From the NCBI RefSeq assembly GCF_004328665.1, contig NZ_CP019770.1:1364001-1428000 (forward strand): 64,000 nt of DNA, read 5' to 3'. Numbering within the stretch: position 1 is the stretch's first letter; the number at the start of each line of letters is the position of its first letter. Positions 41,574-51,980 of this stretch are shown here, in pieces. The position numbers were made by a program, and so were the translations under genes. Source of the stretch: Pseudoalteromonas sp. DL-6. Lineage in GTDB: Bacteria > Pseudomonadota > Gammaproteobacteria > Enterobacterales > Alteromonadaceae. The notes beneath the pieces are model-generated. The model made no database searches and was not told the origin of the DNA. It was given only the letters and a program-made list of their open reading frames with translations.

Positions 41574-42194
41574 TTACCAACCAAACGTTGATTTTTCACG
41601 CGTTTTACGAATTTCAGTTTCGTCAGCCCATTCAACAAGGCCGCTTTGCATATCCATTAAACGCATTGTAAATTTGTAGTACACATCGGCTTTATCTGCA
41701 TTAGATTTAACAATGCTTGATAGGTTACCGTACAGCATATATTGCGCACCAATTTGCTTACCAAAAGCCACCGCAGTACTTGGGTTGACTAAGGCGTCTT
41801 CGTTTTGAAATGTAATTTGCTCACGAACCGCCTCTACACGGGTCATATCAACAAATCTAAATTTGCCGCTACGCAGTAATTGAGTAGAGATTGAGTCGGT
41901 GATTGATTCTGTATCTATGTGTTCACTGGTTTTATTTTTAATACGCTCTACAAATACCACAGGGCGTGTATTGGCGGTCATAGTCCCAACCACAGGCGAA
42001 CTAAGCAGAGAGTCGGTCATTTGCGAGGCAACTTTTTGTAAGTCAGTAGAGCCAAAGTTTATATCTGTGGTTTCTACGGCTTGGGCATCACCATAGCTGA
42101 CAACAGCTTTGTTGGCACAGCCTGCAAGTGTCAGTGCCGCTAAGCCTAAAATTGCATAACTAGACAGTGATTTAAATTGTTTATTGATCATCAT
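41574..42194 (-). CDS. lpoB: penicillin-binding protein activator LpoB
   Basis: A 206-residue outer-membrane lipoprotein (lipobox LAGC). The LpoB domain is recognisable from VVFVERIKNKTSEHIDTESITDSISTQLLRSGKFRFVD and GKQIGAQYMLYGNLSSI through the WADETEIRK end. In E. coli LpoB spans the periplasm to activate PBP1b. Its place after ycfL matches the E. coli ycfL-ycfM(lpoB) order. The linker between lipobox and domain is short. Confidence 0.9.
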   Translation of the reverse strand: MMINKQFKSLSSYAILGLAALTLAGCANKAVVSYGDAQAVETTDINFGSTDLQKVASQMTDSLLSSPVVGTMTANTRPVVFVERIKNKTSEHIDTESITDSISTQLLRSGKFRFVDMTRVEAVREQITFQNEDALVNPSTAVAFGKQIGAQYMLYGNLSSIVKSNADKADVYYKFTMRLMDMQSGLVEWADETEIRKTREKSTFGW

Positions 42195-42202
42195 GATTTC
42201 CT

Positions 42203-42628
42203 TTAATCTTTAAATTCTTGTGCGTCGGTTGAAACTTCTCTTACAGCTAATGAGAAGGTAACGGCATTAGAGCTAGGTGCTAGTCCTGCAAGCTGAGTTT
42301 TAGCAAAGCCAAATAATGTTAGGGCTTGCCACGGTGAGTGATTGCCTTTAATAACAAAGCCATCTTTATCAAACCAGTTAAATTGATACTGTAAGTATTG
42401 CGACTTTTTATAGGTACTCGCTAAAGTAACCACTACATCGGTCAGGTTATTTGTTTGACGCGTTTTTACATCACTAATTAAAAGCTTTTTAGCTAATTGC
42501 GGGTTATTAACGTTGAGCTGCTCTTTGTAAGCGTCGGCAGTTTGCTCAACCCCAATACCTGAGGTTACAGGTCGGCTGCTACATGCGCTGAGCATAATTA
42601 ACGCAATAACGGGAAGTATGTATTTCAT
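42203..42628 (-). CDS. ycfL: YcfL family (DUF1425) lipoprotein
   Basis: A 141-residue lipoprotein (lipobox LSAC). The DUF1425 domain has DVVVTLASTYKKSQYLQYQFNWFDKDGFVI and WQALTLFGFAKTQLAGLAPS. Function not established. Eight nt separate it from the gene on each side; the ycfL-lpoB linkage is conserved with enterobacteria. Confidence 0.85.
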   Translation of the reverse strand: MKYILPVIALIMLSACSSRPVTSGIGVEQTADAYKEQLNVNNPQLAKKLLISDVKTRQTNNLTDVVVTLASTYKKSQYLQYQFNWFDKDGFVIKGNHSPWQALTLFGFAKTQLAGLAPSSNAVTFSLAVREVSTDAQEFKD

Positions 42629-42636
42629 GATGGCTC

Positions 42637-44007
42637 CTAAAGTTGCACTACATGGGAGTTAAAATAGTTATTAACAGAGGTTAGGTAGATTAACGTTAAC
42701 CCTTGCTTACTAACGGTAAAATTTATTGGCGGTTGTGAGCCAACATTTAAAGTATGTTCGCCTGCTTTTACGGCACTGCGAGCAAGGCTGATCTGATTAG
42801 GCAGGGTAAGCCAACTGCGCGTATCTGCTTGCTCAGATGCAAGATTATATAAATTTGCTAAAATGTTCCCCACATCACCGGCACTGCGCGCAAGCTCTGC
42901 ACGCATTTTTTCTTTAGCGACAAGGCGTAATATTTGCCTTGAAACACGCCCAGCTACTTGCTGCTCTAAGGTTTTAGCAGCCAGTGCTTCTAAATGCACT
43001 AACGGACTTAATGCTAATACTTGGTTATTAACCTTTATATTATTTACTGCGCTGCTGTAGGCATTATTTATATAAACGGGCATTGCTAGGCTATAAAAGC
43101 GGGCATCTCCCTGCGAAGTATAAATAGGCAATCGCAATTTAAACTCGTGCTGTTTTGGTATCAGGCCTTGTTCAAATAATATAACTACTTCGCCTTGATT
43201 TTTATCTATGGCGTTTACTTCACCAAACTGTCGCTTAAATTGCTGGTAGTCATCCGCAAAACCTTGCTGCTTAGCAAGGCGCAATATATCTTGCTGTAAA
43301 TACGGATTGTTAGGTTGTATTTCGAGCGCTTTTTTATAGTCTATGTAGGCATCATCGCCTTGCTTTGCCGTTTCATATAACAACCCTGATAAGTAAAACG
43401 TGTACGCATTTTGAAAGCCATTTTTTACCGAGCGAGTTAAATTATCCATGTCTGGGTAGTGTTGCTGTGCTTGAGCAACGGCATTATCAAACTCGCTTTG
43501 ATTATCGAGTAGTGCATCAACTTGTACTTTATTGGCACGGCGTATTTCAACTAACGCGCTCTCAATATCGCGTTTATAAACATAATTAAGTGCTTTGTAG
43601 CTATGCAACATACTCATTTCGTAGGCTGGTGGGATATAACCTATTGCTGAATCGTTAGTTAACAGCGCATTACTTTGTTCAAGCCCTGCACTTACTTGTA
43701 TTTTGGCTGCTTGGCGCTTTGCTTGCATCTGTTGGTAGACAGTTTCAAAATATGTTTGCGCACTATCTGGATTATTAGCTAAATCAGCAATACGCCCTTG
43801 CTCTAATTGGTTCAGTAAATAATTACTGTGGGCTTTACTGTTGGTTTTTATAAGGGTGCGTGCATTTTCAATATTATTATTGCTAATAGCTTGCCTAACA
43901 GGGGTGGTGTTTGTGGCATAATCATTAAACAGATCGTCAAAGCCTATAGTGCTGCAACCACTTACAATAAAGCAAAAACTGAAAATTAAAATGTGACGCA
44001 CACGCAC
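42637..44007 (-). CDS. COG3014-type TPR lipoprotein
   Basis: A 456-residue lipoprotein (lipobox VSGC, Cys18). The first 260 residues are helical with TPR-like repeats (for instance AYIDYKKALEIQPNNPYLQQDILRLA); the C-terminal part is beta-rich. It resembles COG3014, an uncharacterised periplasmic group found beside lpoB in Vibrio and relatives. First gene of a tight operon with ycfL, lpoB and a glycine-zipper protein, so it probably takes part in LpoB-linked cell-wall control. Confidence 0.72.
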   Translation of the reverse strand: MRVRHILIFSFCFIVSGCSTIGFDDLFNDYATNTTPVRQAISNNNIENARTLIKTNSKAHSNYLLNQLEQGRIADLANNPDSAQTYFETVYQQMQAKRQAAKIQVSAGLEQSNALLTNDSAIGYIPPAYEMSMLHSYKALNYVYKRDIESALVEIRRANKVQVDALLDNQSEFDNAVAQAQQHYPDMDNLTRSVKNGFQNAYTFYLSGLLYETAKQGDDAYIDYKKALEIQPNNPYLQQDILRLAKQQGFADDYQQFKRQFGEVNAIDKNQGEVVILFEQGLIPKQHEFKLRLPIYTSQGDARFYSLAMPVYINNAYSSAVNNIKVNNQVLALSPLVHLEALAAKTLEQQVAGRVSRQILRLVAKEKMRAELARSAGDVGNILANLYNLASEQADTRSWLTLPNQISLARSAVKAGEHTLNVGSQPPINFTVSKQGLTLIYLTSVNNYFNSHVVQL

Positions 44008-44197
44008 TCCTTTTATCTATTTTGTAAGGTTAACACATGGCTTATAAATGTAGGTGTGAAAGATTGTAAAAAAGCGTAGTGTATAAACATAGATTAAAAA
44101 CCCTTTATTATTAAAAAATAATCATGTTAACGTCTAAAGGTTAATAATTAACGTAACCGTGTCTAAAGCGGTGCTATTTTTTAGGTTAGGAATTCAT

Positions 44198-45067
44198 TTG
44201 AAAGCCACTCTGTTTACTATTATCGCGTTAGTTGCTTTTGCTGCCAATTCGTTATTGTGTCGTTTAGCGTTAGCCCAAGGTTATATTGATGCGTGGAATT
44301 TTACTGTTATACGGCTATTCAGCGGGGCGGTGTGTTTGGCTATTATTATGCTGCTTTATACAAGGCAGTTAAATAAAAAAGCACAATTAAGTAGCCCCGT
44401 TATTAATGATACCGGAAGTTGGCGAAGCAGTGCGAGCTTGCTGATATACGCGCTGTGTTTTTCTGTTGCCTATATAGAGCTAGATACCGGCTTGGGCGCG
44501 CTTATTTTATTTTCTGCGGTGCAATTTACCATGATTGGTTGGGGTATATATAAACAAGAGCGCTTATCTGCTGTGCAATGGCTTGCATTTATTGTGGCGT
44601 TTGCGGCTTTTGTTTACTTAATGCTACCCTCGCAAACAGCACCACCGTTAATGGCGGCATTATTAATGAGCATAAGTGGCGTGGCATGGGGAATTTATAG
44701 CATTAGAGGCAAAGCGTGTGTGTCACCACTTAGGGCCAATACTTATAACTTTATTCGCAGCTTATTGGCGCTACCTATTTTGATTGTTGTGGGCATGAGC
44801 CAGCTTAAAAATATTCGTATGGAAGGGGTGTTACTTGCCATCGGCTCAGGTGCGATAGCATCGGGTGTTGGTTACAGTATTTGGTACGTGGCTATGCCAT
44901 TATTAAAAAGCACGCATGCAGCTATAGTGCAGTTATGCGTGCCCGTTTTGGCGGCTATTGTAGGAGCGGTATTTTTATCGGAAACATTAACTCTACAATT
45001 TATGCTCTCCAGCAGTATCATTTTATTAGCGATATTGGTTTTTACGTTAAACAAAAAAACTAACTAA
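44198..45067 (+). CDS. EamA/DMT family transporter
   Basis: A 289-residue protein with ten membrane helices in two EamA repeats, ending in a lysine-rich cytoplasmic tail. VAFAANSLLCRLAL and WYVAMPLLKSTHAAIVQLCVPVLAAIVGAVFLSE are typical; substrate unknown. A TTG start at 44198 is preferred because TTAGGA lies 7 nt upstream and the first helix then begins at once; an in-frame GTG at 44159 is possible. Its end overlaps the convergent M15 peptidase gene by 4 nt. Confidence 0.75.
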   Translation: MKATLFTIIALVAFAANSLLCRLALAQGYIDAWNFTVIRLFSGAVCLAIIMLLYTRQLNKKAQLSSPVINDTGSWRSSASLLIYALCFSVAYIELDTGLGALILFSAVQFTMIGWGIYKQERLSAVQWLAFIVAFAAFVYLMLPSQTAPPLMAALLMSISGVAWGIYSIRGKACVSPLRANTYNFIRSLLALPILIVVGMSQLKNIRMEGVLLAIGSGAIASGVGYSIWYVAMPLLKSTHAAIVQLCVPVLAAIVGAVFLSETLTLQFMLSSSIILLAILVFTLNKKTN

Positions 45068-45759
45068 CACTGCTTAGCTGGTGGACTGACATTGATCACA
45101 AAGCGCTCATATAAAGCAGGTAAGTGGTTTAAAATAGCGTCTTTACCTAATAAATCACTCTCTTTAATACAGTTGTGTAATACCTCAAGTGATAAATGGC
45201 TCATAAGCTGCTCTGATTGCGCAATGTGGCTAATATGCCAAAGCTCAGGGGCAACACCGCCTAAATCGTGCTGATAAGGCCGATAAAATCCAAATTCTGC
45301 TAGGTGAGTGTCTAGCCATTGACTCAGTTCGGCAAAAGGTCCGCCATGCTGATATTCATCGGGGGTTAGTTGCAACTCATAATCGTCACTCACTGCGCTT
45401 TTATCAAAAATATCTAAGTCAGTGCCTAAATGGTGGCGACTTGCTCCAGGCAGTGCTGAATACAGCATAATGGCGGTACATTTTTCAATATCACTCAGTG
45501 AATTTAGCTCAACGGCTTTTTGCGCTTTGTTTAACACCACGCGCTTATTTGAAAATTTAGCATTCCAAATAGCCGATTGACGATTAAAATCCCGAAAGCT
45601 TGATGCAATACATAAATCAAAGCCAGCGGATGCGGCCGCTGATTGCAGTGCAATAAAGTCGTTGACAATATTGGCATGCAAATAATGGTTTTGTATAGCA
45701 ACTAGGTGTGCATCACTTTGGCCGGTGATGCACTGTGTGAGTTCTTTATTTGCATTCAT
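45064..45759 (-). CDS. M15 family D,D-carboxypeptidase (VanY-like)
   Basis: A 231-residue protein with the M15 zinc site: SRHHLGTDLD gives His and Asp ligands and ELWHISH the catalytic Glu and third ligand His. The FRDFNRQSAIWNAKF stretch is the substrate-binding region. No signal peptide is visible, so it is either cytoplasmic or exported by another route. It starts on the last base of dapE (1-nt overlap), tying a peptidoglycan-cutting enzyme to diaminopimelate synthesis. Confidence 0.8.
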   Translation of the reverse strand: MNANKELTQCITGQSDAHLVAIQNHYLHANIVNDFIALQSAAASAGFDLCIASSFRDFNRQSAIWNAKFSNKRVVLNKAQKAVELNSLSDIEKCTAIMLYSALPGASRHHLGTDLDIFDKSAVSDDYELQLTPDEYQHGGPFAELSQWLDTHLAEFGFYRPYQHDLGGVAPELWHISHIAQSEQLMSHLSLEVLHNCIKESDLLGKDAILNHLPALYERFVINVSPPAKQC

Positions 45760-46889
45760 TAAGTTAACAGTTGTTCTAATATTTGCTCATAAATATCCGC
45801 CAGCGCGATTAGGTCGTCTGTACTGACACACTCATCCACTTTATGAATTGTGGCGTTACGTGGCCCCAGCTCGATTACTTTAGCGCCAGTTTGGGCAATA
45901 AAGCGGCCATCTGAGGTTCCACCTGTTGTTTCTAAGTTAGTGGTTAAGCCAGTTACTGATTTAATGGCAGCGACTGTAGCATCAACTAACGGACCGTGAT
46001 CGGTTAAAAACGGTAGGCCGTTTACAATCCAATTTAGTTCGTAATTCAAATTGTGTTTTTGTAAAATCGCGTTCACTTTTTGTTGCAGCTGCTGATGAGT
46101 AACTTCAGTGCTAAACCTAAAGTTAAATTGTACTTCAAGCTCACCGGGGATCACATTACCAGCACCTGTGCCACCATTAATGTTAGAGATTTGAAAGCTG
46201 GTGGCTGGGAAAAAGTCATTACCCATATCCCACACAGTTTGGCTTAGCTCAGTTAAAGCTGGCGTGGCTAAATGAATTGGGTTTTGTGCTAAATGTGGGT
46301 AAGCCACATGCCCTTGTACACCGGCTATGGTTAGAAAACCAGTGAGTGAACCACGACGACCGTTTTTAACCACATCTCCGAGCACATCGCGCGATGAAGG
46401 CTCGCCAACAAGACACATATCAATTTTTTCTCCGCGCTCTTCTAAAGTATCTATTACGCGGGTAGTGCCGTTGATAAAAGGGCCTTCTTCATCTGAGGTG
46501 ATCAAAAACGAGATAGAGCCTTTATGATCAGGGTGCTTGGTTACAAAACGCTCTGTTGCCACAACCATGGCTGCCAGTGAGCCTTTCATGTCGGCTGCGC
46601 CACGGCCATGTAATAACCCGTCTTCAATTAGCCCAGCAAAAGGGGGGTGCTGCCAATTTTTTTCAGGCCCAGTGGGCACCACATCGGTATGACCTGCAAA
46701 ACAAAAGTGTGGTGATTGCGACCCTTTTCGTGCCCAAGTGTTGAGGGTGTCGGTAAAAAACAGCGATTCGATGTCAAAGCCAATTGCGCTTAGACGCTCA
46801 TTCATCATATGTTGACAGCCTGAATCTTCAGGGGTAACGGATTCACGCTGAATTAAAGCTTGGGCTAGGGTAATTACTGGGTGAGTCAT
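45759..46889 (-). CDS. dapE: succinyl-diaminopimelate desuccinylase
   Basis: A 376-residue M20 zinc hydrolase. [10 protein letters not shown] holds the first His ligand, [18 protein letters not shown] the bridging Asp, and [11 protein letters not shown] the catalytic Glu pair; [10 protein letters not shown] and [14 protein letters not shown] close the site. It makes LL-diaminopimelate for lysine and peptidoglycan. yffB overlaps its start by 1 nt, as in the E. coli yffB-dapE order. Confidence 0.96.
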   Translation of the reverse strand: MTHPVITLAQALIQRESVTPEDSGCQHMMNERLSAIGFDIESLFFTDTLNTWARKGSQSPHFCFAGHTDVVPTGPEKNWQHPPFAGLIEDGLLHGRGAADMKGSLAAMVVATERFVTKHPDHKGSISFLITSDEEGPFINGTTRVIDTLEERGEKIDMCLVGEPSSRDVLGDVVKNGRRGSLTGFLTIAGVQGHVAYPHLAQNPIHLATPALTELSQTVWDMGNDFFPATSFQISNINGGTGAGNVIPGELEVQFNFRFSTEVTHQQLQQKVNAILQKHNLNYELNWIVNGLPFLTDHGPLVDATVAAIKSVTGLTTNLETTGGTSDGRFIAQTGAKVIELGPRNATIHKVDECVSTDDLIALADIYEQILEQLLT

Positions 46890-47233
46890 TATTTAAAGAT
46901 CTCATCGTACTGGGCTGCTTTAAAGCCTAAATGGTATTGCCCGTTATTAATAAGAACAGGGCGTTTAATCATTGCAGGTTGTTCAACCAATATATCGATA
47001 GCAGTTTGCTTAGTTAAACTTTGCTTTTGCTCATCAGACAAGGCTCTGTATGTTATACCACGTTTATTAACAAGTTGCTCCCAGTCAATATGCTCTGCAA
47101 AATCGCTGACCATACTGTAATTAACGCCGTCTTTACGATAGTCATGAAAAGTGAATGCGATGTCATTATCGCTTAAGTATTTTTTTGCTTTTTTAATAGT
47201 GTCGCAGTTGCTAATGCCATAGAGAGTGATCAT
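46889..47233 (-). CDS. yffB: ArsC/Spx-family protein YffB
   Basis: A 114-residue thioredoxin-fold protein with one N-terminal redox cysteine in [14 protein letters not shown] (C-x4-K). Length and segments ([24 protein letters not shown]) match YffB, which is placed upstream of dapE in E. coli too. Likely a glutathione-dependent thiol reductase; the true substrate is unknown. Confidence 0.88.
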   Translation of the reverse strand: MITLYGISNCDTIKKAKKYLSDNDIAFTFHDYRKDGVNYSMVSDFAEHIDWEQLVNKRGITYRALSDEQKQSLTKQTAIDILVEQPAMIKRPVLINNGQYHLGFKAAQYDEIFK

Positions 47234-47237
47234 AAAT

Positions 47238-47735
47238 CTACTTCTTTTTGATAATAGTTAATAAGGTATCTACACCTGCATTGACCTGCGGGTGAGAATA
47301 ATGAAAAGTGCCTAAATCGTGGCCATTGAGAATAATAAGGCTGGCTAAAATAGGCGCATCGAGTTCACGCAAATCAAAATAAGCAAGCCGTTGGCCTTTG
47401 GTTATTTTGCTGCCATTAAGCTGGGCAATATGAGTATGTGTGAGAGTTTGCGAATCAGGAACGGCTAAGTTTATTAATACTTTTAAGCCATTTTTAGCTT
47501 TTAGAATAAATTCGCACCCGCCGCTTTTAACTTGCAACAAAGTCCCATTAAATGGCGCTAACACTTTATGGCTTGATAAACTGACAATAATCCCTGGACC
47601 TAAAGTTCCAAAGCGGAAAAAAGCTTCAGGGTGGGCGTCCATTGGCATCACTTTGCCACTGAATGGACTCGTTATTTGTATTGCGCTTCGGCCAATTTTA
47701 TTTTTAGTTAAATAGCTAACGTCTTCAGATTTCAT
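47238..47735 (-). CDS. EIIA-Glc-like protein lacking active-site histidines
   Basis: A 165-residue single domain of the PTS EIIA-glucose fold: ITSPFSGKVMPMD, GPGIIVSLSSHKVLAPFNGTL and KGQRLAYFDL match E. coli Crr. The phosphorylated histidine (His90 of Crr, in VHFGIDT) is Asn89 here (LINLAVPD), and the assisting His75 is Cys74 (GGCEF). It cannot be phosphorylated in the normal way, so it is probably a regulatory or structural relative and not a PTS sugar component. It lies 4 nt before yffB in an operon with dapE. Confidence 0.78.
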   Translation of the reverse strand: MKSEDVSYLTKNKIGRSAIQITSPFSGKVMPMDAHPEAFFRFGTLGPGIIVSLSSHKVLAPFNGTLLQVKSGGCEFILKAKNGLKVLINLAVPDSQTLTHTHIAQLNGSKITKGQRLAYFDLRELDAPILASLIILNGHDLGTFHYSHPQVNAGVDTLLTIIKKK

Positions 47736-47741
47736 TATTAA

Positions 47742-48125
47742 TTAAGTTACCACGTTGTAGCCATCGGCTTTAAGAGCAGCGATTGCTTTGTTGACCGTTT
47801 GTTTTTTTACTAAAATATAGTCGGTGTCGTAGGTTGAAATTGAAAAAATCGATATGCCAGCTCTTGCTAACACCCCTGAAATATTTGCCATGATACCGGT
47901 TAACGAAAACCCTAAGGGGCCAATTACTTCCAGTGCTTGCCAATTTGACTCTGTATCTTGGCTGTCAATTATAAACTCATCAGGGCAGACAACCGACAGT
48001 TCATCGTGCGTTTTTGAAATAAAAAACAATGGTTGTTTTAACAGTGCAGGGGGAATGTCAGCATCAAGCGCTAAACTATGAATTGATAAAACAGTACTGT
48101 GTAGTTGTAGTGTTTGTTTTGACAT
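47742..48125 (-). CDS. ACT domain protein
   Basis: A 127-residue protein with two ACT-like halves; the second, EVIGPLGFSLTGIMANISGVLARAGISIFSISTYDTDYILVKK, is a clear amino-acid-binding ACT repeat. It resembles the COG3603 group. Start at 48125 (MSKQTLQLH) is preferred to ATG 48146. First gene of the ACT-EIIA-like-yffB-dapE-M15 operon, so it may sense an amino acid such as lysine; this is inference. Confidence 0.72.
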   Translation of the reverse strand: MSKQTLQLHSTVLSIHSLALDADIPPALLKQPLFFISKTHDELSVVCPDEFIIDSQDTESNWQALEVIGPLGFSLTGIMANISGVLARAGISIFSISTYDTDYILVKKQTVNKAIAALKADGYNVVT

Positions 48126-48279
48126 AAAACCCATCGCTAGCAGCAATATAATAGCTTTATAGTATAGAGTATTGAATCTAAATTAAAGGCTCAAACTTAG
48201 CCGTTGTTAAAGTTTTTACTAATTAAAAAATAATTGTCCACAATTTCTGTGGATAAGCTTGGGGGTTGTAAGGTATAAA

Positions 48280-48321
48280 TAGCCTAACCTATTAATAATT
48301 AATTAAAAATTGGCTAGGCTA
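48280..48321 (-). terminator. possible pta terminator stem
   Basis: TAGCCTAACC (48280-48289) can pair with GGCTAGGCTA (48312-48321) with one mismatch, 26 nt beyond the pta stop. AT-rich loop, weak T-tract. Confidence 0.4.
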
Positions 48322-48347
48322 TAAAAGGCACATGTAAATGAAAGGGG

Positions 48348-50501
48348 TTAATTAAGTGCCTCAACTTGTGCTGCTTGTATGGCTGTCAAAGCAATGGTGT
48401 ACACTATGTCGTCGACTAATGCGCCACGGCTTAAGTCGTTAACCGGTTTACGCATCCCTTGTAACATAGGACCAATACTGATCAAATCAGCGCTTCGCTG
48501 TACTGCTTTATAGGTGGTGTTGCCGGTATTTAAATCAGGGAATATAAACACCGTTGCTTTGCCCGCAACAGGGCTGTTTGGTGCTTTTTTAATTGCTACA
48601 CTTTCCATAATTGCCGCATCGTACTGTAGTGGCCCATCGATAATTAGATCAGGGCGCTTTTGCTGGGCAAGCTTAGTTGCCGCTCGCACTTTTTCTACAT
48701 CAGCCCCACTGCCTGAATCACCCGTACTGTAACTTATCATGGCTACGCGAGGCTCAATGCCAAATGCCGCTGCTGAGTCGGCAGATTGAATTGCAATGTC
48801 GGCCAGTTGTTCGGCATTAGGATCGGGATTAATTGCGCAATCACCATAAACCAGTACCTGATCAGGCAATAGCATAAAGAACACAGATGACACTAATGAT
48901 GAACCTGGCGCGGTTTTAATTAACTGTAACGGTGGGCGAATGGTATTGGCAGTGGTGTTTACCGCACCCGATACCAGACCATCGACTTTTCCTTGCTCTA
49001 GCATCATGGTGCCAAGTACCACGTGATCTTGTAGCTGCTCTTTGGCTATTACGTCAGTAAGGCCTTTATTTTTACGGATTTCCACCATAGGTGCCACGTA
49101 GCCATTTATAATACTGCTTGGTTCAACAACGGTTACATGCTCGTTGAGCTCAATGCCTTGTTGCTCTGCAATACGTAATATTTCATCACGGTCACCCAAT
49201 AAAATAGTTTTAGCAATGCCGCGCTGGCCACAAATAGCGGCTGCTTTAATGGTTCTAGGTTCGTTACCTTCAGGTAGTACAATTGTTTTATCGGCTTTGC
49301 GGGCTTTTTCAGTTAATAAGTATCTAAAAGCAGGAGGGGATAGTTTACGCGTTTTCCCCACACTTTTAGCTAAGCTGTCTAACCAATCAGAATCTATATA
49401 TTCTGCATTATGATCTTTTACTTTTTCAATGCGTTGTTCATCATCGCTTGGCACTTCTAGGTTAAAGTTATGCAGCAATAATGAGGTACGCCAAGTATCG
49501 CCTTCGGTTGCTAAAATAGGCAGACCTGTTTGCATGGCCTGTTCGCATAACGCCATAATACGCGGCTCAGGCTCAAAGCCACCGGTGAGCAAAATAGCAC
49601 CTAGTTTGGTACCGTTCATAGCAGACAAACAGGCTGCTACCAGTATATCTGAGCGATCGCCTGGGGTAACTAGCAATGCACCTGGGGTAAAATAATTTAA
49701 AATATTGGATACTGTGCGTGCACAAAAAGTAATGCGTCTAAGACGACGGTGCACCATATCGCCTTCGTTAATAATAGTGGCTTTTAAATAAGCACTTAAA
49801 TCTTTAACGCGCGGCGCTACTAGCTCAAAGTCCCATGGAATTGCACCAAGTAACATAAAAGGATTTTTTCTAAAAATAGGTAAAGAGGCTAGGCGATTAA
49901 GCTCGTTATCCAGTGCTTCTGGCTTGTAAGTATCGACTAAATCAGCGCGAGCGCGACCTTCTTCATCTAGAGGAGCATTTACTTTGTTGAAAATACAACC
50001 CAGCACACGAGGGTGATCAATGCCACCGTAATTTCCGGCAGCAATTTCAAGGCGATCTTCAATTTGGGTAATACTGTAATTTCCAGGAGTAAGCACAAAT
50101 ACAATATCGGCCCCTAAGGTTTGTGCAATTTCACGGTTTATGCGACCCGCATAAGGTTGGCGACGAGTAGGCACCATTCCTTCGATTATGGCCACTTCGT
50201 CATCGTTTATTTTACTTTGAAAACGTTCAACAATTTCCTCTAATAAATCATCACCTTTACCATCGCCAATCATTTGCTCTGCGTAATCGAGTGCAAACGG
50301 TGTTGGCGGATTAATTGGTGAGCCTTGAGTGACAATTTGAGTAGACTTTTCAGGGCCAGTTTCGCCTGCGCGCGGTTGGGCGATAGGTTTAAAAAAATTA
50401 ACCTTAACCGTCTTTTGTTCCAGCGCTCTTACTAAACCAACTGATACTGAGGTTAAACCTACCCCTGTAGAGATAGGAACCAACATAATACGACGAGCCA
50501 T
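48348..50501 (-). CDS. pta: phosphate acetyltransferase, long form
   Basis: A 717-residue Pta with an N-terminal P-loop-like domain ([23 protein letters not shown]), a DRTGG domain in the middle ([17 protein letters not shown]) and the C-terminal catalytic domain (about 390-717; [40 protein letters not shown]). It makes acetyl-phosphate from acetyl-CoA. ATG 50501 has AAGGAG upstream and lies 1 nt after the ackA stop; an ATG at 50540 would overlap ackA. Confidence 0.96.
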   Translation of the reverse strand: MARRIMLVPISTGVGLTSVSVGLVRALEQKTVKVNFFKPIAQPRAGETGPEKSTQIVTQGSPINPPTPFALDYAEQMIGDGKGDDLLEEIVERFQSKINDDEVAIIEGMVPTRRQPYAGRINREIAQTLGADIVFVLTPGNYSITQIEDRLEIAAGNYGGIDHPRVLGCIFNKVNAPLDEEGRARADLVDTYKPEALDNELNRLASLPIFRKNPFMLLGAIPWDFELVAPRVKDLSAYLKATIINEGDMVHRRLRRITFCARTVSNILNYFTPGALLVTPGDRSDILVAACLSAMNGTKLGAILLTGGFEPEPRIMALCEQAMQTGLPILATEGDTWRTSLLLHNFNLEVPSDDEQRIEKVKDHNAEYIDSDWLDSLAKSVGKTRKLSPPAFRYLLTEKARKADKTIVLPEGNEPRTIKAAAICGQRGIAKTILLGDRDEILRIAEQQGIELNEHVTVVEPSSIINGYVAPMVEIRKNKGLTDVIAKEQLQDHVVLGTMMLEQGKVDGLVSGAVNTTANTIRPPLQLIKTAPGSSLVSSVFFMLLPDQVLVYGDCAINPDPNAEQLADIAIQSADSAAAFGIEPRVAMISYSTGDSGSGADVEKVRAATKLAQQKRPDLIIDGPLQYDAAIMESVAIKKAPNSPVAGKATVFIFPDLNTGNTTYKAVQRSADLISIGPMLQGMRKPVNDLSRGALVDDIVYTIALTAIQAAQVEALN

Positions 50502-50502
50502 A

Positions 50503-51732
50503 TTATAACTCCTTGCTGATGTTTGCGGCATCAAGTGCAATAACCCATTCTTCGTTGGTTGGCATAACCACCGCTTTGCTTGTTGAATTGGTGGTACTAA
50601 TTAATCCAGCTTGGCCAAACCGTGCATCAAGGTTTGCTTGAGGGTCTAAATTGATACCTAAAAAGGCTAACTGTGTGAGTACTTTTTCTCGAATGATATC
50701 GGAATTCTCGCCAATCCCACCGGTAAAAATAACTGCATCTAATTTTTGTAGCGGTACCATATAGGCGGCTATTTGTTTTGCTAAGCGGTAGCAAAACATA
50801 TTAAGTGCCAGCATGGCTTGCGAGTTGCCAGCAATAGCAGCCTCTTCAATAGTACGGCAATCGTTTGATAACTCGCTTATTCCTAATAAGCCACTCTTTT
50901 GATTTAGCAGGTCATCAATTTGCTGCGCAGTGTAATCAAGCTGTGTGGTTAAAAAGTTAAACAAGCCTGGGTCAATGTCGCCACAACGCGTACCCATAAC
51001 TAGTCCTTCAAGTGGGGTTAAGCCCATACTGGTATCGACACTTTTTCCGTTTTTAATCGCACACACAGAGCAACCATTACCTAAGTGGGCGCTAATAAAG
51101 TTACTTTCTTCAACAGGTAAAGACAACATTTTAGCGGTTTGACCCGCCACATAAAAATGGCTGGTGCCATGAAATCCATAGCGCCTAACCCCAAAGTCTT
51201 TATAAAGCTTATAAGGAAGGGCATATAGATAAGCAACTTCATCCATGGTCTGATGAAATGCCGTATCAAACACGGCTATTTGTGGTAAATCTTTAAATGA
51301 TGCTTGTGCAGATGAAATACCCAGTAAATTAGCATGGCCATGTAAAGGAGCTAATGTGGCTGCTTGGGTAATACCTGAAATGACGTTTTCGTCGATTAAC
51401 ACAGATTGGGTAAAATGCTCGCCGCCATGAACTACACGATGACCCACTGCCACTAATTGCTCGTCTAGGTTGTGATCTTTTATTAAATCAACCAGCGTAT
51501 CAATTGCATGAGCATGTGCTTGATTAGCAGCAAGCTTGATAGTGGTTTTTTCTCCCTTGAACTTATATTTGATTGAGGGAGCATCATCACCTAGGCGCTC
51601 AGCTAAACCTGAAATAATGTCGTTTCCTGTGCTTGCATCAATAATCGCAAACTTCAGACTTGAGCTTCCACAATTGAGTACCAAAACATGGTTTGGATTA
51701 TTTAGGAGTGTTGGCATAGATTCATTTTCCAT
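50503..51732 (-). CDS. ackA: acetate kinase
   Basis: A 409-residue enzyme: [14 protein letters not shown] at the N-terminus (phosphate loop), GHRVVHGG, the catalytic region [13 protein letters not shown]-site [11 protein letters not shown] and [13 protein letters not shown]. It forms acetate and ATP from acetyl-phosphate, with Pta encoded 1 nt downstream. Divergent from yfbV across 248 nt, as in E. coli. Confidence 0.97.
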   Translation of the reverse strand: MENESMPTLLNNPNHVLVLNCGSSSLKFAIIDASTGNDIISGLAERLGDDAPSIKYKFKGEKTTIKLAANQAHAHAIDTLVDLIKDHNLDEQLVAVGHRVVHGGEHFTQSVLIDENVISGITQAATLAPLHGHANLLGISSAQASFKDLPQIAVFDTAFHQTMDEVAYLYALPYKLYKDFGVRRYGFHGTSHFYVAGQTAKMLSLPVEESNFISAHLGNGCSVCAIKNGKSVDTSMGLTPLEGLVMGTRCGDIDPGLFNFLTTQLDYTAQQIDDLLNQKSGLLGISELSNDCRTIEEAAIAGNSQAMLALNMFCYRLAKQIAAYMVPLQKLDAVIFTGGIGENSDIIREKVLTQLAFLGINLDPQANLDARFGQAGLISTTNSTSKAVVMPTNEEWVIALDAANISKEL

Positions 51733-51980
51733 TTAAGTATTAATCAGTACACTTGGTTGATGTATAAGCCCTGTAGGCTCAAATGAGTGTAGACTAAAGT
51801 GTAGTTGACTTTATTGAAAGGGCTTTGTGAAATTCTTTCGATAATTTATGCTTTTTGTGAGTTTTACTTATGAAATTAAGCATTTTTACCGATAAAGTGA
51901 AAGCAGCTATAATTGTGTTACACTTTTATAGGTATTACGTTTGTTGAAGTGTTACAAACCGTGACGGTGAGGATTTATTA

